A stretch of 5,835 nt of DNA from Lentisphaeria bacterium UBA1829 (GTDB lineage: Bacteria > Verrucomicrobiota > Lentisphaeria > Victivallales > UBA1829). Positions 1-5,835 of the stretch are shown piece by piece. Location: NCBI GenBank assembly GCA_002338895.1, contig DDJH01000069.1:170-6004 (forward strand). The letters are read 5' to 3'. The translations under genes were made by a program, and so were the position numbers. Numbering within the stretch: the first letter of the stretch is position 1; each line of letters opens with the position of its first letter. A model generated the notes under the pieces. The model had not been told where the DNA came from. It did not search any database and saw nothing but the letters and a program-made list of their open reading frames with translations.

Positions 1-61
1 AGTGCGCCCGTTCCCGCGATATCGGATCCTATGGAAGCTGCCGGAACGGCTGCGTCTACTG

Positions 62-2329
62 TTATGCGTCCTGAGGGGCGGGAGTGTTTCCCGTTTCCTC
101 GGAGGAACTCCACTGCCGGATCCGCTCCCGCATGGTGCGCAGGTCCAGAATACCGCAGGCGAACCCTTTGCGGACCAGTTCCGGAGGAAGGAAGTCGTCG
201 TATTTTTCAAACAGGGGAATCTCGTTCGGATAGAGGAGTTCCATGGGATCGGTCACCTGCTGCGCCTGTTCGCGGAGCAGACGGAAGAAGTCGCGGGGAG
301 GCGCCTTCATCTTGAACTGCAGAAAATAAGGACGCGACGAATCCACGGCGGAAATCCCGAGCATCGGCGCGCATTTGATCTTCAGCAGACGCTCCAGCGC
401 AAGAAACGCATACGTTCCGAGCCAGGGGAAGAGACACCACATTTCGCCGCCCAGACCGATCAGCGGATGATCCGTCATTCCGGACTGCCGTGCGCTCTCC
501 CGCGCTTCGGTGAGACGCTCGGCTGCGTGATGTTTCAGGAATCCCGGCACGTCGTTTCCGCGGAGCAGTTCGCGCATCTGTTCCAGAATCCGGGTATGAA
601 GATCGCCGGGGCACTCGCCGAAATAGGCGGGCACCTTTCCCGGCACCTCCTCGCATTGGATCAGACGGCGTTTGTAGTCGATCTCCTCGACGATCCAGAC
701 ATGTCCGGCAAGAGCGATCTTCTCTCCGACCGGGGGCGGCCGGACGATGGTTCCCAGCTCCTGCGAGCGGGAGCGGACCGTGAACTCTTCATTCTCCTTG
801 AAGACCGCGTAGAACTTGAAGGAGTTGATCTGCCGTTCTCCGGCGAGGCCGACAATGAGTCCGCCCTCTTCCGTTTTCTGAATCTGCCCGGTTGCGATCA
901 GATGGCGCAACAGCGTCCGGTAATCGTCCCGGGAGATTCTCCGGAACGGGGTCAGCGGCAGAACGCGGGCGGCCAGCTCCGACGCCTTCATCTCCCCCTG
1001 CGACGCCAGAATGCTCATCGTCTGATGATACAGCAGACTGAACGGCAGACGGTCGGTTCCGGGCGGTTCGACCCAGCGCTCCTTCCGGTAAAGCTCCACC
1101 AGCGCCAGCGCCTGAAGAAGTTTCCACGGGACGGTCGCCGGCAGCATGGCGCGCGGTTCCGCCATCTCTTCGCGGATCACGAAATGCATTTCCGGCGGCA
1201 GTCCGCGCCGTCCGGTCCGTCCCATTCTCTGCAGGAACGAGGAGACCGTGAAGGGGGCGTCGATCTGGAACGCCCGTTCGAGTTTCCCGATGTCGATTCC
1301 CAGTTCGAGCGTCGCGGTTGTGACGGTGGTCAGCTCCTGTTCCTCGTCCTTCATCGCCGATTCGGCGCTCTCCCGGAAGGAGACGGAGAGATTCCCGTGA
1401 TGAATCAGAAACCGGTCCGGCTCGTTCCGCGCGGCACAGTATTGACGGAGCGTGGTCGTGACCGCTTCGCACTCTTCGCGGGAGTTTGTGAAGACCAGAC
1501 ACTTTTTCCCGCGTGTATGTTCAAAGATGAATCCGAGTCCCGGATCGGCGTGTTCGGGAGCCCGGTCGGTCCGGTCCGGATCGTCGGTTCCGGAGGAGTC
1601 CGGCTGCTGTTCGGGAGTTCCCGGAGGTCCGCCGACCGGAAAGTGCCCCATCGACAGTCTCCACCGGATGGCCGGTTCCCGGATCTGCGGAATCTGTGTT
1701 CTGCGTCCGCTTCCCGTGGAGAGAAGGTTGCCGACCGTCACAGGATCGCCGATCGTCGCGGAGAGACCGATCCGGCGCGGACGGACCCCGGCAAGGGTGC
1801 AGAGCCGTTCGATCAGACAGAGAGTCTGTCCGCCCCGGTCGCCGCGCAGCAGCGAGTGCACCTCGTCGATCACGATGAACCGGAGGTCGCCGAACAGATG
1901 CGCAATGCTTCCATGGCGGTGCAGCAGGAGCGCCTCCAGCGATTCCGGCGTGATCTGCAGAATCCCGGACGGCTGTTTCATCAGGCGCTCCTTCCGGGAG
2001 CGGGAGACATCCCCGTGCCAGTGCCATACCGGAATTTCCCCCTCCCGGCAAAGATCGTTCAGACGCACAAACTGATCGTTGATCAGCGCCTTCAGCGGCG
2101 CAATGTAGAGCGCTCCGACCGAGCGGGGCGGATCCTCTGAAAAAAGGGTCAGAATCGGGAAGAACGCCGCTTCCGTCTTGCCCGACGCCGTGGAGGAGGT
2201 GAGCAGGAGGTTGTCATCCGAATGAAAGAGCACGTCGGCCGCCGCCACCTGGATTGCGCGGAGCGACTCCCAGCTGTTCTGGTAAATGAAGTCCTGAATA
2301 AACGGTGCATAACGTTCAAAAATCGACAT
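62..2329 (-). CDS. sngC: Lhr-like superfamily 2 DEAD/DEAH helicase, BrxHI family, Shango SngC-like
   Basis: Complete 755-aa predicted nucleic-acid helicase, last gene of the operon. The motifs are in order: Q27 in the Q-motif region; Walker A TSSTASGKT (44-52, K51); Ia APLKAL (77-82); GD at 106-107; TPESL (127-131); DEVH (155-158); SAT (190-192); IV CLVFTNSR (277-284); V TATLELGIDIG (338-348); VI QRMGRTGR (367-374). After the two RecA domains comes a winged-helix-like region (about 400-495). A probable beta-barrel region follows (about 500-570, with FYAVFKENEEFTV and IALAGHVWIVEEI), as in Lhr-core proteins, and then a family-specific C-terminal region. All catalytic residues are intact. Residues 231-264 form a Pro/Asp/Gly-rich low-complexity insert between motifs III and IV. 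The ATG at 2329 follows the ATPase stop by 14 bp and an in-frame stop lies at 2353-2351, so little N-terminal extension is possible. The role in phage defence is inferred from the gene trio. Confidence 0.94.
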   Translation of the reverse strand: MSIFERYAPFIQDFIYQNSWESLRAIQVAAADVLFHSDDNLLLTSSTASGKTEAAFFPILTLFSEDPPRSVGALYIAPLKALINDQFVRLNDLCREGEIPVWHWHGDVSRSRKERLMKQPSGILQITPESLEALLLHRHGSIAHLFGDLRFIVIDEVHSLLRGDRGGQTLCLIERLCTLAGVRPRRIGLSATIGDPVTVGNLLSTGSGRRTQIPQIREPAIRWRLSMGHFPVGGPPGTPEQQPDSSGTDDPDRTDRAPEHADPGLGFIFEHTRGKKCLVFTNSREECEAVTTTLRQYCAARNEPDRFLIHHGNLSVSFRESAESAMKDEEQELTTVTTATLELGIDIGKLERAFQIDAPFTVSSFLQRMGRTGRRGLPPEMHFVIREEMAEPRAMLPATVPWKLLQALALVELYRKERWVEPPGTDRLPFSLLYHQTMSILASQGEMKASELAARVLPLTPFRRISRDDYRTLLRHLIATGQIQKTEEGGLIVGLAGERQINSFKFYAVFKENEEFTVRSRSQELGTIVRPPPVGEKIALAGHVWIVEEIDYKRRLIQCEEVPGKVPAYFGECPGDLHTRILEQMRELLRGNDVPGFLKHHAAERLTEARESARQSGMTDHPLIGLGGEMWCLFPWLGTYAFLALERLLKIKCAPMLGISAVDSSRPYFLQFKMKAPPRDFFRLLREQAQQVTDPMELLYPNEIPLFEKYDDFLPPELVRKGFACGILDLRTMRERIRQWSSSEETGNTPAPQDA

Positions 2330-2330
2330 T

Positions 2331-2341
2331 TCCTCCGCTCC
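2331..2341 (-). promoter_or_regulatory. Tandem Shine-Dalgarno sequence of the helicase gene
   Basis: The minus strand reads GGAGCGGAGGA just before the helicase ATG. The first GGAG (2341-2338) is 8 nt from the ATG, a normal distance. The second, stronger GGAGGA is only 1 nt away, too close for optimal use. The site fills the short gap after the ATPase stop and supports the start at 2329. Confidence 0.7.
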
Positions 2342-2343
2342 GT

Positions 2344-3678
2344 TCAGAGTTCAAACTCTTCAAACTCCGCCTCCGACTCTCCGTCGACTCCGCCCGCCGC
2401 CTCTCCGGAAGTTGCTTCCGTCCGGGAGAGTGCGCCCTCCGCGAGCAGTCCGCCCACCCCTTTTTCCGGGTTTTGGAGCGCGAGATTCAGCAGTTCGATG
2501 AAATCGCGGATCACCTCCCGCACCGTCAGATGGCTTTCCGCTCCGATCCGTCCATACTCCTCCCGGAGAAAGGCGATCAGCTCCTGCTGCGTCACGGTCC
2601 GCCCCGACTGGTAGAACTCCGCATGGATCTCCGCCAGCTTTTCGATCAGGATCAGCATCTCCTCTCCGGTCAGCGGCTGAAGACGGATGATCGGCGCCAG
2701 AAGATCATGGATCTCCCCTCCGCCGAACCGTCCCTCCGCCAGACGTGATTTCAGCGCTTCGTAACTGAAGACTCCGCGTCTGGGATCCTCCACGCTCTGC
2801 GGCGTTCCTCCCATCAGGATGCCGATGTGCCGGGCCTTTCCCTGAAGAACGTCGTTGTACATGGAGAGGAGTTTCTCGTAGTTGTACTGCCGGGTGATGC
2901 TGTTCGGAATCTTGCTGAGGTTGACCAGTTCATCGATCAGGATCAGCAGTCCGGCGTATCCGGCGCGTTTCAGGAAGAGGGCGAAGAGCTTGACATACTC
3001 GTACCAGTCGTCGTCCGAGATAATGACGCCGACTCCGAGATCGGCCCGGGCTTCGCTCCGTGTCGCATATTCCCCCCGGAACCATTTGAGCACATTGGCC
3101 CGCGTGGTTTCGTCCCCTTCCAGATTCGAGCGGTAGTAGAGGGTCAGAAGACGGGCGAAGTCAAAGCCGTGCACCAGTTCGTTCAGGGACTGGACAACGT
3201 CACGGATCTTCCGTTCCACGTGTCCGCGGAAGACCGGATCGTCGGGGGAGCTACCGCTTTCCGCGGCGCATTCGTTGCGGACGGAGTCGATCCAGCGGTC
3301 CAGGATCAGCGGAAGAGCGCCCCCTTCCGGGCGGGTCCGCGTCGACATGTTCCGGATCAGTTCCCGATAGGTGGCCAGTCCCTGTCCGCGGGTTCCCTGA
3401 AGACGGCGTTCCGGTGAAAGATCCGCGTCGACCACCACAAAATTCCGGTCCATCGCATAGTTCCGGATCGTCTGAAGCAGAAAGCTCTTCCCGCTCCCGT
3501 ACCGGCCGACGAGGAAGCGGAAGGCGGCTCCTCCCTCCGCCACCAGTTCCACATCGTGGAGCAGCGCCTCGATCTCCGCTTTCCGGCCGACGGCAATATA
3601 GGGCAGTCCGATCCGGGGCACCACGCCCCCTTTCAGAGAATTGAGAAGGACCGCCGCAACTCTTCGGGGCAGTTTCAT
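2344..3678 (-). CDS. sngB: P-loop ATPase, DUF2791/BrxD family, Shango SngB-like
   Basis: Predicted cytoplasmic ATPase of 444 aa, second gene of the operon. The N-terminal region PRIGLPYIAVGRKAEIEALL (21-40) leads to a Walker A motif GRYGSGKS (58-65, K64) and the family-typical VVVDADLSPERRLQGTRGQG (81-100). Walker B is LLILIDEL (244-251, D249/E250). A sensor-like strand HIGILMGGTPQSVED (284-298) is followed by RRGVFSYEALKSRL (300-313). These are hallmarks of the DUF2791 ATPases, which include BREX BrxD and the Shango ATPase. All nucleotide-binding residues are present, so it should be active. The C-terminus (about 418-444) is a low-complexity, Glu-rich acidic tail. The start ATG at 3678 overlaps the preceding stop as ATGA, which suggests translational coupling. 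AAGGAG lies 10 nt upstream. Energy-driven assembly with the helicase or on DNA is inferred from context, not visible in the sequence. Confidence 0.93.
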   Translation of the reverse strand: MKLPRRVAAVLLNSLKGGVVPRIGLPYIAVGRKAEIEALLHDVELVAEGGAAFRFLVGRYGSGKSFLLQTIRNYAMDRNFVVVDADLSPERRLQGTRGQGLATYRELIRNMSTRTRPEGGALPLILDRWIDSVRNECAAESGSSPDDPVFRGHVERKIRDVVQSLNELVHGFDFARLLTLYYRSNLEGDETTRANVLKWFRGEYATRSEARADLGVGVIISDDDWYEYVKLFALFLKRAGYAGLLILIDELVNLSKIPNSITRQYNYEKLLSMYNDVLQGKARHIGILMGGTPQSVEDPRRGVFSYEALKSRLAEGRFGGGEIHDLLAPIIRLQPLTGEEMLILIEKLAEIHAEFYQSGRTVTQQELIAFLREEYGRIGAESHLTVREVIRDFIELLNLALQNPEKGVGGLLAEGALSRTEATSGEAAGGVDGESEAEFEEFEL

Positions 3679-5189
3679 GATCCGATTTCTCCTTTCAGCT
3701 CTTCCGCGTATTCGTCCGGAAGTTCGGGTGTGTCGTCGTGAAAGATCACGGCGGTGTCGTTGAAATAGTCAAACAGTTTCTCATTGACGGAATCGACCAT
3801 CATCGCGAGGGTCCGGTGCTCCGTCCGCAGAAGTTCCTTCCACGGTTGTCCGGAAATCAGACACCGCAGAAACTCCCGCTCGGTCCGATCCAGACAAGCG
3901 GTGATGGAATTTTCCGTTTTTCCGGTTTGCAGTTCCTTTTCGGGAGTCTTCTGTTCCGGAGGCGGTTCCGGGGAGGGGATGGGCACTGAAAAATGCGGCG
4001 TTTTCATCATCTCTTCCGGTTCGGGGGGAGGGGGAGCGGGAGACTCGTCCGGGAGTTCCACGATCAGTCTTCCGCAGATCTCCTCCGCATCGCGCCGGAT
4101 CGTGCCGAGACGGGAGAGGTCGATCCGGATCTTCGGCGCTTCCTCCCGTTTCTTCTCCTCCAGAACCGAGCCGATCACTTTGTCGAGGAGTTTCCGGTCG
4201 CCCGGGGGAAGCGGCTCTTCCTTCCGCAGCGGAGAAAACGAAAATTGTTTCCGCAACAGTCCATCCAGAGCTTTCAGAAGCGAATCCAGACGCCGGATCT
4301 TATCCTCCCGCAGAAAGAAGCGTTCCACGCTCCACTCTCCGTTTGTGCAGCGGTAGCGGTGGAGCGCATTGATTTCGTAGCAGAACTCCTCCCGTTTCAG
4401 GTGGTCGTGGAAAACCGCCGAGCCGAACATGTGATAGCGAATGGTCTCCAGTTCGCCGAACGGCGGCTTTTCCGGACTCTTTGAGCGGGAGCGTTTCATC
4501 ACTTCCCGGAAGACGCGAAGGACCGCTTTCTTCAGCACCTCCGGATTCTTCCGGTAAAAGGACGACTCTTCCGGCGGATGGGGAAGCAGCTCGTTCAGTG
4601 CAGAGAAAATCTCCTCGTCTGTTGCTCCTTCCTCCTCCATCAGAGTCAGGACCGGCAGTTCCGGCAGAAAGTCCGACGGGATCTCTTTCAGGAACTTCCT
4701 GTCCAGATTGTAGTAGACCAGGAAATCCAGCATCCAGCGGGGCAGGGAACGGTCGATGTCCGGCTGAATCGGAATCCATGCCGAGCGGAACTCCTTCAGA
4801 AGACGGAATCCCTCTTCCGGCTGTTTCCATCCGATTCCATTGAGCAGTTCATACAGATAGAGCCGGGCAAAGGTTTCCGGTGCCGCTTCGATCTCGCCGC
4901 GACGGAGACGGGTTCGCCAGGTGAAGTAGCCGCGGAGCTGGCGGTCATTCATTGCCTGATAGCTGGGAAAGTAGCGGTGGAACTCTCCGTCATACGGACA
5001 GTCGTCCTCGAAGGATTCCATCCAGCGGGCCTGGCGGTAGAACAGTTCGGCCTCCGAGCGGGTCGTCGTGCAGGAGCAGCAGCGGACCAGACGACGCATC
5101 TCCCGGTACTGATCGGGAAGACGCTGCGTCATCCGCGCCGGATCCTTTGGAATGAGTTCCTCCTGATAGAATTCTTCTGCTGCGAACAT
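3675..5189 (-). CDS. sngA: TerB-N/TerB-C domain protein, Shango SngA-like
   Basis: Probable first component of a Shango-type defence operon (504 aa), with an unproven sensing or scaffolding role. Residues about 48-165 look like a TerB-N domain: an FYRQARWMESFEDD segment, then PSYQAMNDRQLRGYFTWR (75-92) and the LYLYELLNGIG helix (110-120). Residues about 290-500 resemble TerB-C: IRIDLSRLGTIRRDAEEICG (354-373), a Pro-rich linker (381-425), and a closing segment with the pattern LAMMVDSVNEKLFDYFNDTA (461-480). No canonical acidic TerB core is recognisable between them. A CCxC cluster (C37, C38, C40) lies near the N-terminus. No signal peptide or membrane helix is seen, so it is probably cytoplasmic. 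The start is uncertain. ATG 5189 has no Shine-Dalgarno sequence; Met20 (ATG at 5132) has AAAGGA with a 10-nt spacer. The stop overlaps the ATPase start by 4 bp. The family is assigned from remembered motifs, not from a search. Confidence 0.87.
   Translation of the reverse strand: MFAAEEFYQEELIPKDPARMTQRLPDQYREMRRLVRCCSCTTTRSEAELFYRQARWMESFEDDCPYDGEFHRYFPSYQAMNDRQLRGYFTWRTRLRRGEIEAAPETFARLYLYELLNGIGWKQPEEGFRLLKEFRSAWIPIQPDIDRSLPRWMLDFLVYYNLDRKFLKEIPSDFLPELPVLTLMEEEGATDEEIFSALNELLPHPPEESSFYRKNPEVLKKAVLRVFREVMKRSRSKSPEKPPFGELETIRYHMFGSAVFHDHLKREEFCYEINALHRYRCTNGEWSVERFFLREDKIRRLDSLLKALDGLLRKQFSFSPLRKEEPLPPGDRKLLDKVIGSVLEEKKREEAPKIRIDLSRLGTIRRDAEEICGRLIVELPDESPAPPPPEPEEMMKTPHFSVPIPSPEPPPEQKTPEKELQTGKTENSITACLDRTEREFLRCLISGQPWKELLRTEHRTLAMMVDSVNEKLFDYFNDTAVIFHDDTPELPDEYAEELKGEIGS
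3689..3694 (-). promoter_or_regulatory. Ribosome binding site of the ATPase gene, inside the end of the TerB-type gene
   Basis: AAGGAG on the minus strand, 10 nt before the ATG at 3678. It lies in the last codons of the upstream gene. With the 4-base ATGA overlap it supports this start and coupled translation of the two proteins. Confidence 0.65.
5143..5148 (-). promoter_or_regulatory. Possible ribosome binding site favouring the internal Met20 start of the TerB-type gene
   Basis: AAAGGA on the minus strand lies 10 nt before an in-frame ATG at 5132-5130. The downstream ATPase gene uses AAGGAG with the same 10-nt spacing. The longer start at 5189 is preceded by a GC-rich stretch without a purine-rich site. 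If this site is used, the protein is 485 aa and the leader is about 100 nt. Confidence 0.35.
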
Positions 5190-5196
5190 ACTAGCG

Positions 5197-5234
5197 GCCG
5201 GATCCGCTGTTTCCGCCCCTCGGCGCCGGATCCG
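5197..5234. repeat. Two direct copies of GCCGGATCCG in the operon leader
   Basis: The 10-mer GCCGGATCCG occurs at 5197-5206 and 5225-5234, 28 bases apart. The core CGGATCCG is its own reverse complement, so the two copies can also pair with each other. A further 8-base palindrome, CGGCGCCG, sits at 5221-5228. A nine-base version, GCCGGATCC, recurs at 5137-5145 inside the first gene. In RNA these could form a GC-rich leader hairpin just upstream of the TerB-type start. The motif also fits the local CCGGA/GGATC sequence bias, so it may be chance. Confidence 0.4.
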
Positions 5235-5240
5235 TGCGGA

Positions 5241-5270
5241 ATAATATACCGCATCCTTTCAGGATGTCAA
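5241..5270 (-). promoter_or_regulatory. Sigma-70-type promoter of the TerB-ATPase-helicase operon
   Basis: Read on the minus strand, a perfect -35 box TTGACA lies at 5270-5265. It is followed by an AT-rich -10 region, either TATATT at 5248-5243 (16-nt spacer) or TATTAT at 5246-5241 (18-nt spacer). This is the most AT-rich short stretch near the operon in otherwise GC-rich sequence. It lies just after the stop of the upstream gene and about 50 bases before the first ATG of the TerB-type gene. Transcription should start near 5233-5236. No comparable promoter is visible before the ATPase or helicase genes, so this one probably drives all three. Confidence 0.8.
5252..5266. promoter_or_regulatory. 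Perfect inverted repeat in the promoter spacer (candidate operator)
   Basis: On the minus strand the sequence is CATCCT-GAA-AGGATG: two perfectly complementary 6-base arms around a 3-base centre. It covers the last two bases of the -35 box and most of the -35/-10 spacer. A dimeric repressor bound here would block RNA polymerase, which is the usual place for a repressor operator. It is not followed by a T-run on either strand, so an intrinsic terminator is less likely. No regulator gene is visible in the window, and the binding protein is unknown. Confidence 0.45.
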
Positions 5271-5286
5271 CTTTCCGGACGGGGAG

Positions 5287-5835
5287 TCAGTTCCCGTTTT
5301 CTCCGAATGCGGCAAGATAGTCGCGCAGGGCCTGGAAGCGGAGAGTTTCCCGTTCCGCCGCATCGACCGGCCGGGAGGCTGTTTGATGTCTTTCGCGGCA
5401 GTCGGCTTCATAGCGTTCCAGTTTCTTCATTGCATCCGGCGGAGGCGGATTTCCGGCCAGGGCGTTTTCCTCCAGTTCCGCGCGGAACAGAAGTTCTTCG
5501 ACCGTCGCATGGAACAGATCGTTTTCCGGATGTTCCGTCAGGAACGCCTTTCCAATCCGGATGGTGTCCCGGCAGCGCTGGAGCTCTTCGTCGGCAAGAC
5601 CTGCGCGGCGGAGCCAGTCGATCTGTTTCCGGTAGTCGGCCCGGGTCCACTCAATGGAGAGAAAATCGTTGAATTCAAAATCGTTTGCCGCCCGCAGATA
5701 GAGCTCGAAAGCGTTTCGGGTCCATCCGTCCGGGATGCAGGAATCCAGAAGCTGGCGGTCGCTCCGGTCCGGCTGTTCGCAGAGCTCCAGATAGATCCGG
5801 ATTGCCGGTTCCATCAGTTCCAGATCGGGCCAGAA
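5287..5835 (-). CDS. Unrecognised helical protein, 3' part only (5' end outside window)
   Basis: I do not recognise this protein. The frame is open from the window edge to a TGA at 5289-5287, giving 182 visible residues. A Met lies at 5814-5812, but the seven codons before it (F-W-P-D-L-E-L) read like continuing protein and no Shine-Dalgarno sequence precedes it, so the true start is probably upstream of the window. The visible part is charged, rich in Leu, Glu, Arg and aromatic residues, and looks all-helical (for example ELYLRAANDFEFNDF and VEELLFRAELEENAL). There is a short PPPP stretch about two-thirds along. I see no signal peptide, membrane segment, zinc motif or catalytic motif. Codon use matches the downstream genes. 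It ends 97 bases before the TerB-type gene, and a strong promoter lies between them, so it is probably a separate transcription unit. It could be a TPR-like or adaptor-type protein, but that is a guess. Confidence 0.6.
   Translation of the reverse strand, partial: FWPDLELMEPAIRIYLELCEQPDRSDRQLLDSCIPDGWTRNAFELYLRAANDFEFNDFLSIEWTRADYRKQIDWLRRAGLADEELQRCRDTIRIGKAFLTEHPENDLFHATVEELLFRAELEENALAGNPPPPDAMKKLERYEADCRERHQTASRPVDAAERETLRFQALRDYLAAFGENGN

Noticed and set aside
1..61. Possible terminator after the helicase stop, around GCTGCCG-GAA-CGGCTGC at 37-53.
   Set aside because: The stem has a mismatch and no T-run follows on the minus strand. Nothing else in these 61 bases supports a feature.
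2..2140. A 712-codon open frame on the plus strand, antisense to the helicase gene, running in from the window edge.
   Set aside because: It mirrors the helicase codons. The strong use of CGG, TCC, GGA and CCG removes stop codons from the complementary frame. The translation has no recognisable domain, whereas the minus-strand frame carries all the helicase motifs in order.
62..3678. Assignment of the ATPase and helicase to a BREX locus (BrxD and BrxHI).
   Set aside because: No PglZ, methyltransferase or other BREX gene is visible, and the partner is a TerB-N/TerB-C type protein, which fits Shango. The window is short, so BREX genes outside it cannot be fully excluded.
3993..4484. Medium-length plus-strand frames opposite the TerB-type gene.
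   Set aside because: They are low-complexity translations rich in Arg, Ser and Pro, without a ribosome binding site or domain, and are shadows of the minus-strand gene.
5189..5206. Resemblance to a cloning polylinker (ACTAG, GCGGCCG and GGATCC close together).
   Set aside because: The SpeI-like and NotI-like sites are incomplete and GGATCC recurs elsewhere in the window inside genes, so natural sequence bias explains it.
5252..5266. Inverted repeat as an intrinsic terminator of the upstream gene.
   Set aside because: The stem is only 6 bp and is not followed by a T-run (the next bases are CGGTATATT). Its place between -35 and -10 boxes fits an operator better.
4578..5672. A 364-codon open frame on the plus strand crossing the TerB-type gene, the intergenic promoter and the upstream gene.
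   Set aside because: It is antisense to two better-supported genes and reads straight through the promoter. It has no recognisable motif and is explained by base composition.
1..5835. CRISPR arrays, tRNA or rRNA genes, insertion sequences, attachment sites.
   Set aside because: No regularly spaced repeats, tRNA-like cloverleaf, rRNA signature, transposase or terminal inverted repeats were seen on either strand. Coding density leaves only about 170 non-coding bases.

Overview
The window is a compact bacterial locus with every supportable gene on the minus strand. Transcription runs from high to low coordinates. Coding is dense, gene spacing is a few bases, and the DNA is fairly GC-rich (roughly 55-60% by eye). 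Codon use is strongly biased to CCG, CGG, TCC, GGA and GAA. No ribosomal or housekeeping marker is present, so the host is not identified. The codon style is compatible with Lentisphaerota/Verrucomicrobiota-type gut or anaerobic bacteria, but that is a guess.

Layout in transcription order: (1) 5835-5287, the 3' end of an unrecognised, mostly helical protein whose start lies outside the window. (2) 5286-5190, a 97-base intergenic region holding the only convincing promoter (TTGACA near 5270 and TATATT/TATTAT near 5245), with a perfect 6-bp-arm inverted repeat inside it and two copies of a GGATCC-centred 10-mer in the likely leader. (3) 5189-3675, a TerB-N/TerB-C type protein. (4) 3678-2344, a P-loop ATPase of the DUF2791/BrxD type, overlapping gene 3 by 4 bp (ATGA). 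(5) 2329-62, an Lhr-like superfamily 2 helicase of the BrxHI type, 14 bp after gene 4. The last 61 bases contain nothing I can name.

Genes 3-5 match, in content and order, the three-gene anti-phage system Shango: SngA (TerB-type protein), SngB (ATPase) and SngC (helicase). The same triad was earlier predicted from gene neighbourhoods as a TerB-linked DNA-processing module, and its ATPase and helicase are related to BREX components BrxD and BrxHI. The likely arrangement is one promoter driving a tight tricistronic operon. The ATPase and helicase would act on nucleic acid, and the TerB-type protein would act as sensor, scaffold or regulator; that division of labour is inference. The system type is therefore known. 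The less ordinary points are the operator-like palindrome in the promoter, the lack of a recognisable TerB core between the TerB-N and TerB-C parts of SngA, a CCxC cysteine cluster in SngA, and the unknown gene upstream.
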